A stretch of 64,000 bases of DNA from Larix kaempferi. Its lineage: Eukaryota; Streptophyta; Pinopsida; Pinales; Pinaceae. The first letter of the stretch is position 1; every line of letters starts with the position of its first letter. The translations under genes were made by a program, and so were the position numbers. Below the pieces are notes generated by a model. The model saw only the letters and a list, made by a program, of their open reading frames with translations. It was not told the origin of the DNA and did not search any database. The stretch spans positions 20,169,501 through 20,233,500 of the forward strand of contig BSBM01000753.1 of the NCBI GenBank assembly GCA_027924585.1, read 5' to 3'. Of this stretch, positions 1 through 12,133 are shown piece after piece.

Positions 1-257
1 TGTATCTGGCTACAGGAGAAAAAGTCTCTACGCTACCAGCTGCAGCATGCTTGATCTTGTAGATCCTCTTGGAAGTCACTACAAACCACCCTTTCTGACT
101 ACATCCCAAACATCTTCATGATCGACTTGCACTCCTCGATCATAGCATTCTTCCCAAATCTAGGGAACTTCAATATCTTCAATATTTTCAATAGATAACT
201 TTGTTGCTGAACAAATGTTGTAGTCCTTCTTTTGTAGGTGATGGTATACGATATTTC

Positions 258-526
258 CTACACAACAAGTTAAATTGCATGATTAGAAAAAATATCATAG
301 TTTTCATAACAAATTCTTACACATAAAGAAATATGTCATATAGTCATGCAATTAGCTTAGCCAATGCTTCAATACAACATTTATCCATATTCCGTAACTT
401 TCTAGATGCCTTCCAATCTCTACCAGAACATTGTTAAGAGTGTGCACAACTCCTAACGTGTCAGCAAAGAGGTTTCATTCTAGATAAGTAGCAATGGAAT
501 GTTGTACAGTGCCATAGGCCACTTAC
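258..526 (-). other. Intron-like block in copia element A
   Basis: On the minus strand this block starts with a perfect donor GTAAGT (521-526) and ends in a TGTGTAG acceptor (AG at 258-259). It has no open frame. The copia element at 22350-28453 carries the same block with the same boundaries at 26043-26297. Splicing is an inference from the conserved borders. Confidence 0.35.
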
Positions 527-3153
527 CCATGTATATTAGTAGTATATTGTTCATCACTGCAACTATTCTAATATGCATAATACACAACCTAATTCTAGGA
601 ACATCAGTATATACATTATTGAATAGTATTATTTAAACAATAAAATATTCAAGTAATGACAATTCAAATACTTATCTTTGTTTGTTTTTTGGGTTGACTC
701 TCTCTCAGTCTTTGTTTCTTTTATGCAACTCCATTCTTGTGTGGATTGTGAGAAGTGATCAACTCCCTCTGAATATCTGCATCCTTGTAGAAACTACTGA
801 AGTGTGCTCCTTTGCTTTCTTGCAGGAACAACTGGAGTGTGCTCCCTCTTGATCTTTGCTTCCTAGATTACCTATCCTTGAACTTACATCCATCCTTAAT
901 CACTATGCATTCTTGTTAGTATCATCATTATGTTATCCTTGATGTCTCATACATAATCACACATTTATTAGTATAATCTTAATACTATCAAAACACAATA
1001 ATCTTAAACATGTATATTCATTATCATTCACAGATAATAAACATTAGTATTCAAGGTTTCAGGGAAGTCTTCTTTTACTCATACACATTCTTATTTGATC
1101 ATAGGACTCTTTTGGTTAGTTGAATCATCAATCAAGATAAGAGATATAATATGCATAAAACCATGATTATTCAAACCTATGACTTCATGAATAATCATTA
1201 TCAACAACACAATAGTATAAGATCCTAACACAAGGTAGGATTCTAGCTTGATATAGGAAAAACATACCTAGATTAGCATGCTAGCTAGTTATGTCTAACA
1301 TACCCGCATAATGTCTTTTGGTTCTCTTCAGTGACTTGTGCTAGTAACCTTCATGTCTCATAAGTTAACCATTGTAGAACCAAGTAATACATACCTCGAA
1401 AGTAGATCTTCTATGTGATCCATGACAATGGATGAATCTTTGTCTTCATGTCACCATGAGCATATTTTCTTGAAGTAGAACATGATTTGACTTTCTTGGT
1501 GTACCTTTTGTGTTAGCAAACAACATAAACCTCATACAACATCACAATGCATTAGTACAATCATAAGTGTCAAAACCTTAATCAATGAATATCTTCTATT
1601 AAGGTGATACGACAAGTCCAGTAATTAATCAAGATTGTACTGTAATGATACGAAGACAAACATATGATAAACTTAACAATGAAACATACCTGTAAGCCAT
1701 ACCTGTCAAGATTGCTTGTAATCTTCTTATGGAAGGCCTTAGCCTCATCTCCCTCTGAGAGAGGAAGTTCTTCATTTATGCAAGTGACCAATCCATCTTC
1801 TTCTAGGATTAACCCAATCCACTTGATTTGCAAGAATTGGACCTGGAGCTGGATTAGGGTTTGTCAAAGAAACCCCAAAAATTCAAACTTTGAATTTCAA
1901 ACTTCCGAAAGGATAGAAATATGCGCCTTGATGAGCTGATCAAGTTGGTATATTCAGAATTTAAAAACTGCAAAGTTTCACTCCTCGAAATTGCCTTTTA
2001 GATTTCTGGATTCACTAGGGACGACCCTGAATTAGGGTTTGAGTTTCTCGGAGCTTCACCCAACCAAAAGATTGGATTCAAAACTCTAAGCTTCGATTTT
2101 TCTGAGGATCTTCCAGCCGTGGTCACAGATTTCCAAAATTTCAATTTTTGAAGAAGCCCTAATTTTCCATCTTTCTCATCAAAGTCCCGAACTGGGGTTT
2201 GATCAAGCCCGGCCTTCTGCCCAACGAAAAAATATCATCTTGGTCTCTAAATTTCGATTTTTATGAGTATCATACAGCCGTGGTCTCCGATTACAAAAAT
2301 TCCAACTTTCTCCGAAGCCCTAAATTCCGGAAGCCATGAATGAAGGTACTAAAAAATAATTCTGTTTTGATATAAATATGTACATGATTGTTTCTGGTGT
2401 AACTATGAACTTTTCGACCCACAGGGTCTGAAAATTTTTCTTAAGATAGCTCAACCTGTTATATTTCCATCCCAATAGGTCTAACCTCAATTTGATTCTC
2501 TGAGAGAGAGTTATGCCAAGTCTCGCAACGTGACCTATTTATGGGATAATACAGGAGAGCAAACTTGTACGGCGTGCCACCTGTCACTGGTTCAACTTGG
2601 CCCTCTGAAATTTTTTCTTGAGATATCCTGACCTATTATCTTTCCATCTCGACAGGTATGACCTCAATTGGATTCTCTGAGAGAGAGTTATGCCAATTGT
2701 TGCAACGTGACCTGTTTATGGGATAATAAAGGAGAGTGAACTTTTACGGAATTCCACATGTCACTAGCTCAACTTTGGCCTCTGAAAACGTTTCCTGAGA
2801 TAGTACATTCTTTTTACTACCTGTCACTGTTTACGAAATTTCATTTGGAGCTTCCTAGCCTAAGTTATGACCTTTCTCCCAAGGTCACCTTATTTTGACT
2901 CAGATCTAGAAGAGGTAGAAACCCTATATTGTACAGATCATAAATCACAAAGTACAACGAATTAGAGGTTGTCCTTTGGACACAAGGTACATGGGGATAT
3001 GTTCTTCGACCTGTAAAAGTTTCAGATCCAAAAACGTTTCCAAAAAGGATTTATAGCGAAAGTGCTACGATGACTTGTGTTTTCTATATCAAGCCCTAGC
3101 ATTGTAAGTGCAACAAGTGTCATACATGCCATATCATGCCTTCTTTCAGGCTA

Positions 3154-3165
3154 GCTCTGATACCA
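3154..3165 (-). other. Primer-binding site, initiator tRNA-Met type
   Basis: GCTCTGATACCA on the plus strand, read TGGTATCAGAGC on the minus strand. This is the standard plant copia primer site, and it abuts the LTR edge with no spacer. It fixes the orientation of the element as minus. Confidence 0.85.
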
Positions 3166-3810
3166 TGTTAAATTTTCAAAATTTACTTCAATCTGATCTA
3201 GGATCTTAACTGAGAGAACAACATGTACATCAAATCTACACCATATCAATCATGGACACAATAATGCAAGCACACAAGAGACACAGAGTTTACTTGGGGA
3301 AAACCATAAAGGGAGAAACCCCAATAAATTCCTCAGAGATAGATAGAGCAATGATACAACCAGAATACAAGAAATAGTCTTCTCCTAGCAGCAGAGCCTC
3401 CTCCTCCATAAGTGCGTCACTCTCCAAAGTGCGAGTGAGAGAATAGAATGTGTAAAATGAGAGAGACACACTCTCTATTTATACACTAACTTGACTTGAC
3501 CTTTACTCAACTAGGTCGTCCTCAACTTAACCACTTAACATAATGCTGACTGGGATGACACCCAATAGGGTGGTCTAATAACCCTTTGACCCACATGGCC
3601 GACCCGCAATAGGGTCGTCTAATAACCCTTCGACCCACATGACTTATACGGGGCCGACACCAACAAGGTGGTCTAATAACCCATCAAGTATAAGTTACGA
3701 CACTTACAATATAAATGATGACACTTTCATATAGAGGAACAATAACATCTCTATAGGAATACAATATACATATATGTGAGATACATTCCGAAGTTACATA
3801 TACATCAACA
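3166..3810 (-). repeat. 5' LTR of copia element A
   Basis: A 645-bp LTR running TGTTAAATTT...ACATCAACA on the plus strand, so it has the expected TG..CA ends with short inverted TGTT/AACA termini. The partner LTR is beyond the left edge of the window, so a target duplication cannot be tested. Internally it holds three copies of a motif about 60 bp apart (AGGGTGGTCTAATAACCC type) around 3570-3690. Confidence 0.8.
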
Positions 3811-3899
3811 GATTCCATGTTTGTTGCCTACATTTTTGTTTTCTTTTATTTTTTTGGTTTTTGGTTCCTTCCTCTGTGCTTTTGAACTTTTATTGTGCA

Positions 3900-5575
3900 T
3901 ATTCTATGTGCTTATGACCAGTTACATTTCACCTCCTTGAGGCTTTCAGGGACATAGGTTGAATCCCTGCTGGGGTCATAGGATTTGATCTGGGAAGAAG
4001 AATTGAGTTCCATGAGATGCTATAAGTTTTTTTGGGTAGGTTCGATGTGGGACCACTAGACACAAGTTCACAATTGAGGAATTCTCAAGGTTGACCCCCT
4101 TGTGTAGAAATTGCACTATCTCTTCATGAGAGACCCTAGATTTGAAAATTGTCGAAAAGGACAAGCTCTGGGCCATGGACCTAGGGGAGAGAGAAAACCC
4201 TAGCATTATTCTAATGTCCTGATTCCAAGAGTCTACGGTTTTTCGATCCAAGCCATGTTCATAGATCTATGGCCAATTGCAACTTGCATCCTAGATGGTT
4301 TCAGCGACACATGGTGAATTTGTCCCAGGGGCATAAGATTCGAACCAGTAAGCATAATGTAGTTTTGTGATCTCCTACAAGTGTTGTTGGGAAATTTCGA
4401 GATGTGAATGCTATCTACAAGTTCAGAGTCAAGTCATTTCCAAAGTTGACCGCCTTGTGCAAAAATTGCACTATCTGTTACTAAGGAAAACACTAGATTC
4501 CAAAATTTCCAAAAAGTACAGGATTTGGGCCATGGAACCAAGGGAGAGAGGCACCCATATAATTATTATGATGTTCTGATTACAATGGAGTCAATGCTTC
4601 GTCAATCCAAGCCACAATCATTGTTCTATAGCTAGTTGTAACTCATCTCCTAGAGGCTTTCAGGAACACATGGTGAATTGGTCCTAGGGGCATAGGATTC
4701 AAACTAGGTAGTAGAATTGAGTATCATGAGCTCCTTCAAGTTTGTTTGGCAAGGTTTGACGTGTGAATATTAGCCACGAGTTCCTAGTCAAGGCATTTCC
4801 AAGTTTGACCCCCTTGTGCAGAAATTGCACTGTCTCTTACAAAGAGAAACCCTAGATTCCAAAATTGCCTAAAAGAATGGGATCTAGGCCATGTACCAAC
4901 ACAAGAGAGGCACCCCTAGATTTATTCTTATTTCCATATTACAATGGAGATTATGGTTCTTTGATCTGAGCCACGATCATCATTTTATGCTCAGTTTCAA
5001 CTCACCTCATGGATGCTTTCAGGAACACATGGTGAATCCTTGTCGAGGGTATAGTATTTGACTCAGGAAATAGAATTGAGTTATGTGATATGGTGCAGGT
5101 TTTTGGGGTGGGTTCAACATGGTATCATTATCCACAAGTTCACAGTCTAGGCATTTCCAAATTTTACCCCCTTATGCATAAATTGCACTCTCTCTTACTA
5201 AGAGAAAACCTAGATTCCAAAATCGTCAAAAAGCATGGGCTCTGGGCGATGGACCGACGGAAGAGCAACACCCATAGAATTATTCTAATGTCCTGATTCC
5301 AACGAATGCAACGATGCATTGATCCAATCCACGATCATCGTTCTATGGCTAATTACAACTCGCCTCCTAGAGGCTTTCAAGGACACATGGTGGATTTGTG
5401 TTTGGGGCATAATATTCAAATCGGGCAAAAGAATTGAGTTTTGTGAGATCCTGCAAGTGTTTTTAGGAGGTTTGATGTGGGAATGCTATCGGTGAGTTCA
5501 CGGTCAAGGAATTTCCAAAGTTGACCCCTTTTTGCATAAATTGCAATGTCTCTTACTTAAAGAAAATCTAGATTA
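3900..5575. repeat. Tandem array, five units of about 358 bp
   Basis: The landmark GGCTTTCAGG and its variants recur at 3941, 4296, 4655, 5014 and 5372, giving spacings of 355, 359, 359 and 358 bp. Other landmarks repeat in phase, including the TTGACCCCCTTGTGCA-like stretch and AAATTGCACT.TCTCTTAC. Units have diverged by substitution and small indels, and the fifth is truncated. Short open frames (for example 4367-4579 and 5090-5296) are the same non-coding repeat read in phase, not genes. Positions 3811-3899 between the LTR and the array show nothing recognisable. Confidence 0.85.
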
Positions 5576-5735
5576 GGTTTCTAATATTCTAAGTTTCTAG
5601 GTTTCTAGATTATGTTTCTAGGGTTAGATTATTGTTTCTAGGGATATATTAGGTTTTTATGGTTTCTAGGGATATATTAGGTTTCTAGGATTTCTAGGGA
5701 TATGTTAGGTTTCTATGGATAGATTAGGAGTATGG
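5576..5735. repeat. Short degenerate minisatellite (GTTTCTAGG-type)
   Basis: Repeated GGTTTCTAGGGATATATTA-like words, with units of roughly 20-30 bp, directly follow the 358-bp array. The word AGGTTTCTAG recurs many times. It resembles a decayed simple repeat rather than a true telomeric tract. Confidence 0.6.
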
Positions 5736-6406
5736 GATTGAGAGAGAGTGATGATTACACCTTGTTGTTTTTGTTGAGGATAATGAGAATGATGGAAAAG
5801 TGGTTGTTGAAATGTATGAAAAATTGCTCTTTAACCTGCTCTGGTGGAAAAAAGAAAAATGGTATGTTTTCTACCTGCCCAAGTAATAAGTTCCAAACCA
5901 ATATTGCGTACATAACTCTTAGTTCCCTATTGATAATTAGAGTTACAAAGATAATTAGATTTTTTTTAACCAAAGAAGTAACCCCTTTGTTTCTTTCTAG
6001 TTAAATATGCAAAACTTGCATAAAGTGAGAGACTAGAAAAACAACAAAAGAAAGATGTAACTAAGTATGATTTATGTAAAATAAATTGCCAACTAATCAT
6101 TGGTACAAACTAGCATTCTCTTGAGGCGTGAGAGGCAAATTAACCTTCCACTAAAAAGGGCTTAGTACTCTTGCTTTATCTTCATACAAAAGGAAAGAAA
6201 TAAAAACTAACCAACATGCAAAGGTAAATTCAACTAATCATTGACACACATTAGATGCAATATACCCCACTCCAATCTAGCTAAGAGCATTTTTTGTTTT
6301 CATAATCAGCATTACCATGGCAAGAAATGCTCTAGTATATTTCTAGAAGATATGTCACATCCGCATAATCGACTTTCAACCATAGTTGACTTCAATCCAC
6401 ATCTGC
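5736..6406. other. AT-rich stretch with nothing recognised
   Basis: No gene, RNA or clear repeat was recognised. Two short open frames (5732-6004 and 6241-6450) have low-complexity, family-less translations. Confidence 0.5.
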
Positions 6407-8667
6407 TATGTTTGATTGATAGGAGATGTAAGAAAGGAGAAAAACATTAAATTTTAGCTTTTTAACATAAATCAATGCAAATATTGATAAAGATAAAAGG
6501 AAGAATGTGAACACTAAATTCTAGGAAAACCTAGGAAGGAATCCAAACAACATCGAGAAAACCTAGGAAATAATGCAGATGTAACATTCACATAGTGTGA
6601 TTTGTAGTATCATAAATGTATCTGCAGTATCAGTAGCACTTGAACATTCTCCCAACATTCACTGTATGATGTAGATACTCCATATAAAAAATAAAAGCTA
6701 AAGTCAATTGTAACACAAGATTGAGTTTTATACTTTACCATGTATATGAAAAAAAATAACAAAACATAGAAGAAATAACATGGATGATTTAAAATAGAGA
6801 ATGGTAAACAAGTCTCTATTTAATTCAAGTCACGAATGCAATGATCAATCAAATGATCTCAGAGAATGGCCCATACGGATTACAACTGAAAAATAAATCC
6901 TTTTACCTCAAAACTTATTCCCCCCTACTTCCTTCCGACATGAAGATTATTATGAACACATTACAAATGATTAAATTTATAGCAATTACATGATCTAAGC
7001 TGTCACCAGCTTTTTGGATCTGGATCCTATCCATAAACTAAAAATAATAGAAATCAATGATCTCTTGAAAGAAACCTGGGATAGGTGAAATTGAATGTCT
7101 TTGAATCTATGATCAGAAGTCGTTTGGGTGATGACTAGGTATTTGGAAACCGGCCACAATGATTTGCCGGAAAATTCCATTTTTAACAGACCCAATTTTC
7201 TCTCAAATAATTACAAAATTTAAAAATATGCCCCCGTTTAGACTAAATGGCCACATTCTAGGTGTGTTTTAAACCGTTTTGGAAAAATGCTTATGGTTTG
7301 GCCGAAATTTGTTCCTCAAATTCAATACCCAGAAAATTAGGGGAATTGCAAATGTGTTTTTAACTTCTTGTCACATAACCACCCATCCAAGGCAAGGGAG
7401 GGAACATGATGCCAATCTCTGGGGATTTCACAAAAACTTAGTCCATGCATTAGATTCATACACATAAATTCAAGAATGTGCATATGCAAATCAATTAAAC
7501 ATGCACAGTGGAATAAAAAATATCCACACACATTACTCATGCATATAGCATATCAAAAACAGTCATCAATATAAACATTGCAGAAGTAATACATGGACAG
7601 AAAAATACGTATCTTTATTGTGCAATTGTCCCAAACAACTAGCTATGTCGCTGCAACGTTCCACCCAACCATAGGCAAGTTGTGTTCATCAATCTCTCAA
7701 CACAACTGCCACCCCCCGAGTTGGGCATGATTCTTACAAGTAAAAGGGGACATTTACTCTTTCACAACCAATTAATCATTTCATCTGAGCCAAGCTAGTC
7801 CATAGCTGGGTTTTTCAAGCTACATTTGAACCCTAGAGGCTTACACTCAAGCTCAAGCCAAAGAAATGGATTTACCAACAGAATGGCCATGGGTTTGGGC
7901 TCTCCCCAAATCGTTTCCATCCAAAAATGAATTGTGGGATGGGGAAAAACATTCACAGGGAGGAAAACATTTTCTCCCCAACTCTCTCAGCATTTAACAG
8001 TAAAAATGGTCTCTATGGAACCCCAATTCCATTCCCCTTCTTCCCCAGTGGTATACAATACAAAAACGCCCTTCTCCCAGCTAAGAATGAAGGAAAACAA
8101 AGGAAAACATGGCTGAAAAATGCCCAGGTAGCTCCCAAGTCGTGAGGGAGATCAATTGGTTGATGGATAATGGCTTGGGGAGCAATTCATGGATTTTTTC
8201 TTGCCCAAGAAGCAAAGCGTGATTTCCCATGCAGGGTGGCTTTCCCATATCTGAAATTGGACAGCCATACCTCTCATTCCCCAAGGCATTAACTGCCTCA
8301 ACCAACTCTTGGGAGAAATCAATGATTGGGTACAAAAGTCAACATGGGTAGTTGAGGGTTTGATGGGTTCTCTCATTGACACTTGGATTGACTTGACTGG
8401 CTCCAAGGGTTTGAATGTTTTCCCTCCCAATTCCTTGTAAAAATCATGCCCCCATCTCCTGTTGCATTGCATAGCTAGTTGTGGGTATTTTTATTAAAAT
8501 GTATTTTTTACATGATGCTGAAATTCCAATGTGCCTGGCTAGCATGCAAACCATATGCCTCAATAAATCAATGGTAGGGGCTTGGCCTTGAGCTCCTCAC
8601 CATGATTTTATAACAATATTACATCATTTACATTTTAATGCAATAGGGTCAAGATGGGGACATGACA
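6407..8667 (-). repeat. 3' LTR of gag-only gypsy-like element (element C)
   Basis: This region shares long stretches with 11156-12120: GATTGATAGGAGATG.AAGAAAGG at 6411, the block up to about 6815, and a second block from about 7470 to 7900. The right edge is set by GGGGACATGACA at 8656-8667, read TGTCATGTCCCC on minus, a proper LTR start. It is followed by a purine-rich tract on minus. About 600 bp (6840-7450) is absent from the partner. The left edge is uncertain because homology stops at 6407. Short open frames inside (7279-7467, 7927-8145, 8152-8472) are incidental. Confidence 0.6.
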
Positions 8668-9539
8668 CTTCTGCTTTTACCTGGAGGAACCTGATGGAGG
8701 AAAACTTGGAATGAATAAAAGAACAAAAGCTTTTTTTTATTTGGATGCCATCGGAACCCATTCAACACTTTCGATAGAAAATTTTAAATTTCTTATATGG
8801 GAGGCGCTACCAGAAGTAGAAAAATTCCTACAACAAATATTTCATCAATTATTTGAGTCTATTTCAGGAAGGTTATTTCTGGTGGTAACATATGGCTCCA
8901 CATGAGATAGTTCTTTCCTGCAAATCACTAAGAACCAATAGAATTGTACCTTTATTCATCCATGTCCCTAAAACTTGTCTTTGTCTATCCTGCTCTACAA
9001 CTGAAATTTCTGATCTTGCTTATTATTTCACACCCACACACTACAAATTGAAAAAAAAATGCAAATTGTTTTTCAAATTGAAACCTATCATGCTAAAAAA
9101 AGGTGATCTTCTTTATGCACATGTTAAGTTCAACGAATCAATTGCTAGATTATGCAACATGGAATTTCCAATATAACCAATCAAGAATCTCATCAATCGA
9201 CTGGAACTAGATTCCATTTTTAAGCACACATCGGACTGAAGAAGGTGAAAAGTATACAAACTGATGATCTAGGAAGCCATACTTACAGATCTGAAATTTT
9301 AACTCTGTGAGGTTAAAAATGTAAATTTTATCATTCCATTTCAACTCCATGTACTTTTCCACTAGATCACAAATATCATAAGAAGAAACAATTTGACGGA
9401 AGGTGGATACCTTATCCTATTATATAGGAACAAGTTGTCCCTATGCAACCTCTACTTCATGGATGACATCAATTTCCTTTTCTTGGAATGGCTTTTTTTG
9501 TTTAATATTTGTTGCAAATCCTGATTCAAAAATTGTGGA
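8668..9539 (-). mobile_element. Non-coding 3' internal region of element C
   Basis: Lies between the gag remnant and the 3' LTR, where an autonomous gypsy element would carry several kilobases of protease, RT, RNase H and integrase. None of those motifs is visible in any frame in under 900 bp. The element was therefore non-autonomous or lost pol. Confidence 0.55.
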
Positions 9540-10675
9540 TATGGATTCTCTAATTTCTAGAAATTGTTGATCTATTCTTTCCGGAAAAGAATTCATTTGT
9601 AGCTGATTTTGTTATTCCATGACTCTGTTTCATATTCATCGTACATAGGATCATTGTTGAAAAGTTCCATCTAAGATGAAGAAGAAATATGCTCTGAATT
9701 ATCACCATACTCATCAAATCAGAGCTGATTTCCATTAATGATGAGTTCACTGCCATCTTGAGACTACCGATAGAAAAACTCGGGAAAAGGAAATACTCTT
9801 AGTTGTCCATGTAATTTCTCATCATCTCTAATATCAAGATCATAATATTCATCATAAATAGGGTAAATTGCAAAGAGTAACGATCATTAAATACAATCTC
9901 TTCATTTTGTTGAAACGATTCTTCAATAACATGCATTTCATTACGTTTTGGGGTAGATAATTCGTCATTTGCCTCTTGATACTCATGTTGAAATAAATAT
10001 TTTTGAAAAGAATTCCAAGAAGAAGCATAAGCATGTATCCTATCTTTTTCTTCAAAAGATGAATGCATGGGATCTTTAGAAAACAATAAACTTTCAGAAG
10101 GACCCAAATCAACAAAATCTTCGTCATGTGAATAACTTGAATCATCTTCAACACTAAAACTATTAGAGGAAATTGATTTACTGTCACTTGTATCAGCATT
10201 TCCAATTTGGAGAATCTCTTCATTAGCAAATTTATTTTCCTCCTCACTATTATAAGAAAAATCTTCTCTATGTTGAAAACTTGACTCAAATTCTTCACAA
10301 CAGTTTTCAAGTAAAATTTCAGTAAGGAAAAATATTCTACATTGATTATGAAAGCAAGCATGAAATTCCCTCAATGAGGAAATACTAGATGGAGGAAAAG
10401 ATATGTACCAATCACTAGCATCTCCCTCTAATGAGAACATGAACATATTCATGAACACATCTTCGTGAGTGATTCCCAATTGATGCATAACTTTATGAAA
10501 TTCCATCAAATGTGTTGCAGGATTGTCACCCTTTCCTTCTCTAAATCTAGGAAGAAAAACTCCTCACTCATCCACAATAGGTATAGCATTAGGAAATCCA
10601 GGAATAGCAAAAAAATTAAATGGATCAAACCTTGCAGCCAAAATAACATCCATCCGAGAAGGATATGACATTCTG
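9540..10675 (-). pseudogene. Retrotransposon gag-like pseudogene (Ty3/gypsy type)
   Basis: Reading minus from about 10675, the frame gives RMDVILAARFDPFNFFAIPG, a stop (TGA), then PRFREGKGDNPATHL and an open frame at 10509-9799. That frame includes HQLGITHEDVFMNMF, LEGDASDWY and SLREFHACFHNQC. This is the core of the plant Retrotrans_gag fold (hydrophobic GxxxEDVxxxxF, then LxGxAxxWY, then FxxxFxxxF). A long Ser/Glu/Asp-rich tail follows, and further acidic text in a shifted frame runs to about 9540. No zinc knuckle is seen. The premature stop and frame shifts mark it as dead. It would have formed the capsid of a virus-like particle. Confidence 0.75.
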
Positions 10676-10816
10676 GAGCAGAGAAGACGCTTGTGGATTC
10701 TTCAATCATGGAGCTACAGGGTGGAAAATCACAATCACTTCTTGGCATGAAATCTTGTTCACCATCAAGAACTCGCTATATTTGTTGTCATATACCCAAG
10801 GAAAACCTTCAAATCC

Positions 10817-10839
10817 ATCCCTAGCAACAACGCCAAAAG
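10817..10839 (-). other. Primer-binding site resembling tRNA-Asp type
   Basis: On minus this reads CTTTTGGCGTTGTTGCTAGG followed by GAT. That is close to the TGGCGCCGTTGCCGGGG primer site found in the plant Athila/Tat branch of gypsy elements. It ends one base from the LTR edge at 10841. Four substitutions from the canonical form fit its age. Confidence 0.6.
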
Positions 10840-10840
10840 A

Positions 10841-12133
10841 TGTTAGCACTAAATTTTTCTCTTTCATTGCAAAAGAACAAGGTCTAGCACATCTTGAACC
10901 AAGCTTTAAACTAGAAGTTGGCCCTTATAGTTAGAGGGGGCACCCTCAATAAATTATAATGAATTTCTACCATTTAGCCTCACTAACACCAGCTTGAACA
11001 TTAAGCAAAATGACCAAATTCAAATAGTATTGGATAGGGTAAATAGGGTTGAGAACAGAACAAGCAGTGAAATGGATTTAAAATACTATGAATCTCCGAG
11101 AATAGAGGTCATCTCCATTGGGCATGGAGTCTTAAAGAGCAGAGCACTAAGCTTGATTGATAGGAGATGGAAGAAAGGAGGAAAAGATTAAATTCTAGCT
11201 TTTTAATATAATGCAATGCAAATATTGATAAAGCTAAAATGAAGAATGTGAACACTAAAATCTAAGAAAACCTAAGAAGGAATCCAAACAACAACGGAAA
11301 AACTTAAGAAAGAATCTAGATGTAACATTCACGTAGTGTGATTTGGAGTATCATAAATGTAAATAACAAGGATAGGTCTGTAACACTTAAACATTCTCCC
11401 AACATTCGAATTTTGCTATACGATACAAATACTCCATATAAACAATAAAAGTTAAAGTTAGTTGTAACACAAGATTGACTTTTATACTTTACCATGTATA
11501 TGAAAAATAACAACAAAGCATAGAAGAAATAAGATGAATGATTTAAAATGGAGAATGGTAAACATGGATCTTATCATATCCCCTTCCATCGATCCCACTC
11601 AGAGAAAGGAACATGACTAAAATTATGGGCTTTTACAAAACTCAAGCCCCATCATCATAATGAAATTTTTGTAAACAGATAAAACACATATGTGCATATG
11701 CAAATCAAAATAAACATGCCCAATGGAATTAAACTATCCACACATATCTATCATGCATTTTTCGGCATAATTAGAATAATCAATAATTTAAACATTGCAG
11801 AATTTAATACGCATAGAGAATACTTATCTTGATTCCGAAGTTGTCTGGAGCAACTAGCTATGCAGCTGCAACGTTCCACCGAGCCATATGCCAATTTTTT
11901 TCGTTAATCTCTTAACACAATTTCCACCCTCGAGATGAGCGTGATTTCAACAAGGAATGGAAACCTACAAACCTATGCACAACAAAATGAACACCACCTT
12001 TAAGTCAAGCCAGCCCATAGTTGGGTTTATCAAGGTAAATTTGAACCCTCTTCATTTATAGATGCTTGCACTCAAGCTCAAGCCAAAACAATGGGTACCC
12101 ATAACTCCAATCAGATCATTCTCTCCCATAACA
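10841..12133 (-). repeat. 5' LTR of element C, truncated
   Basis: Begins TGTTAGCACTAAATT next to the primer site and matches the left LTR in two blocks (about 11156-11570 and 11690-12110). It lacks the GACATGACA terminus seen at 8667, so its outer part appears to be missing. The right boundary is approximate. Positions 10841-11155 have no obvious partner left of 6407. The small open frame at 10994-11191 is incidental. Confidence 0.55.

Larger units (their letters stand above)
1..3165 (-). mobile_element. Degenerate Ty1/copia internal region (element A)
   Basis: Internal part of a minus-strand copia element whose 5' LTR lies immediately to the right; the 3' end is outside the window. Reading minus, about 180-1 gives reverse-transcriptase N-terminal text (AMIEECKSIMK, then in shifted frames IYKIKHAA), broken by frameshifts. 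At about 50-1 the text jumps from GSV directly to ETFSPVARYT, so roughly 30 codons of RT appear deleted. Positions 229-690 align with 26014-26415 of the copia element at 22350-28453. A gag N-terminal piece is visible at 1582-1833 (KWIGLILEEDGLVTCINEE, EAKAFHKKI). Between 1834 and 3153 lies an untranslated leader with no long frame. No autonomous coding capacity remains. Confidence 0.75.

Noticed and set aside
3976-5296. Several 68-91 codon frames
   Set aside because: They are in-phase readings of the 358-bp tandem repeat, differing between units as expected for non-coding DNA.
7927-8472. Open frames on both strands
   Set aside because: They fall within the LTR of the gag-only element and have no protein resemblance.
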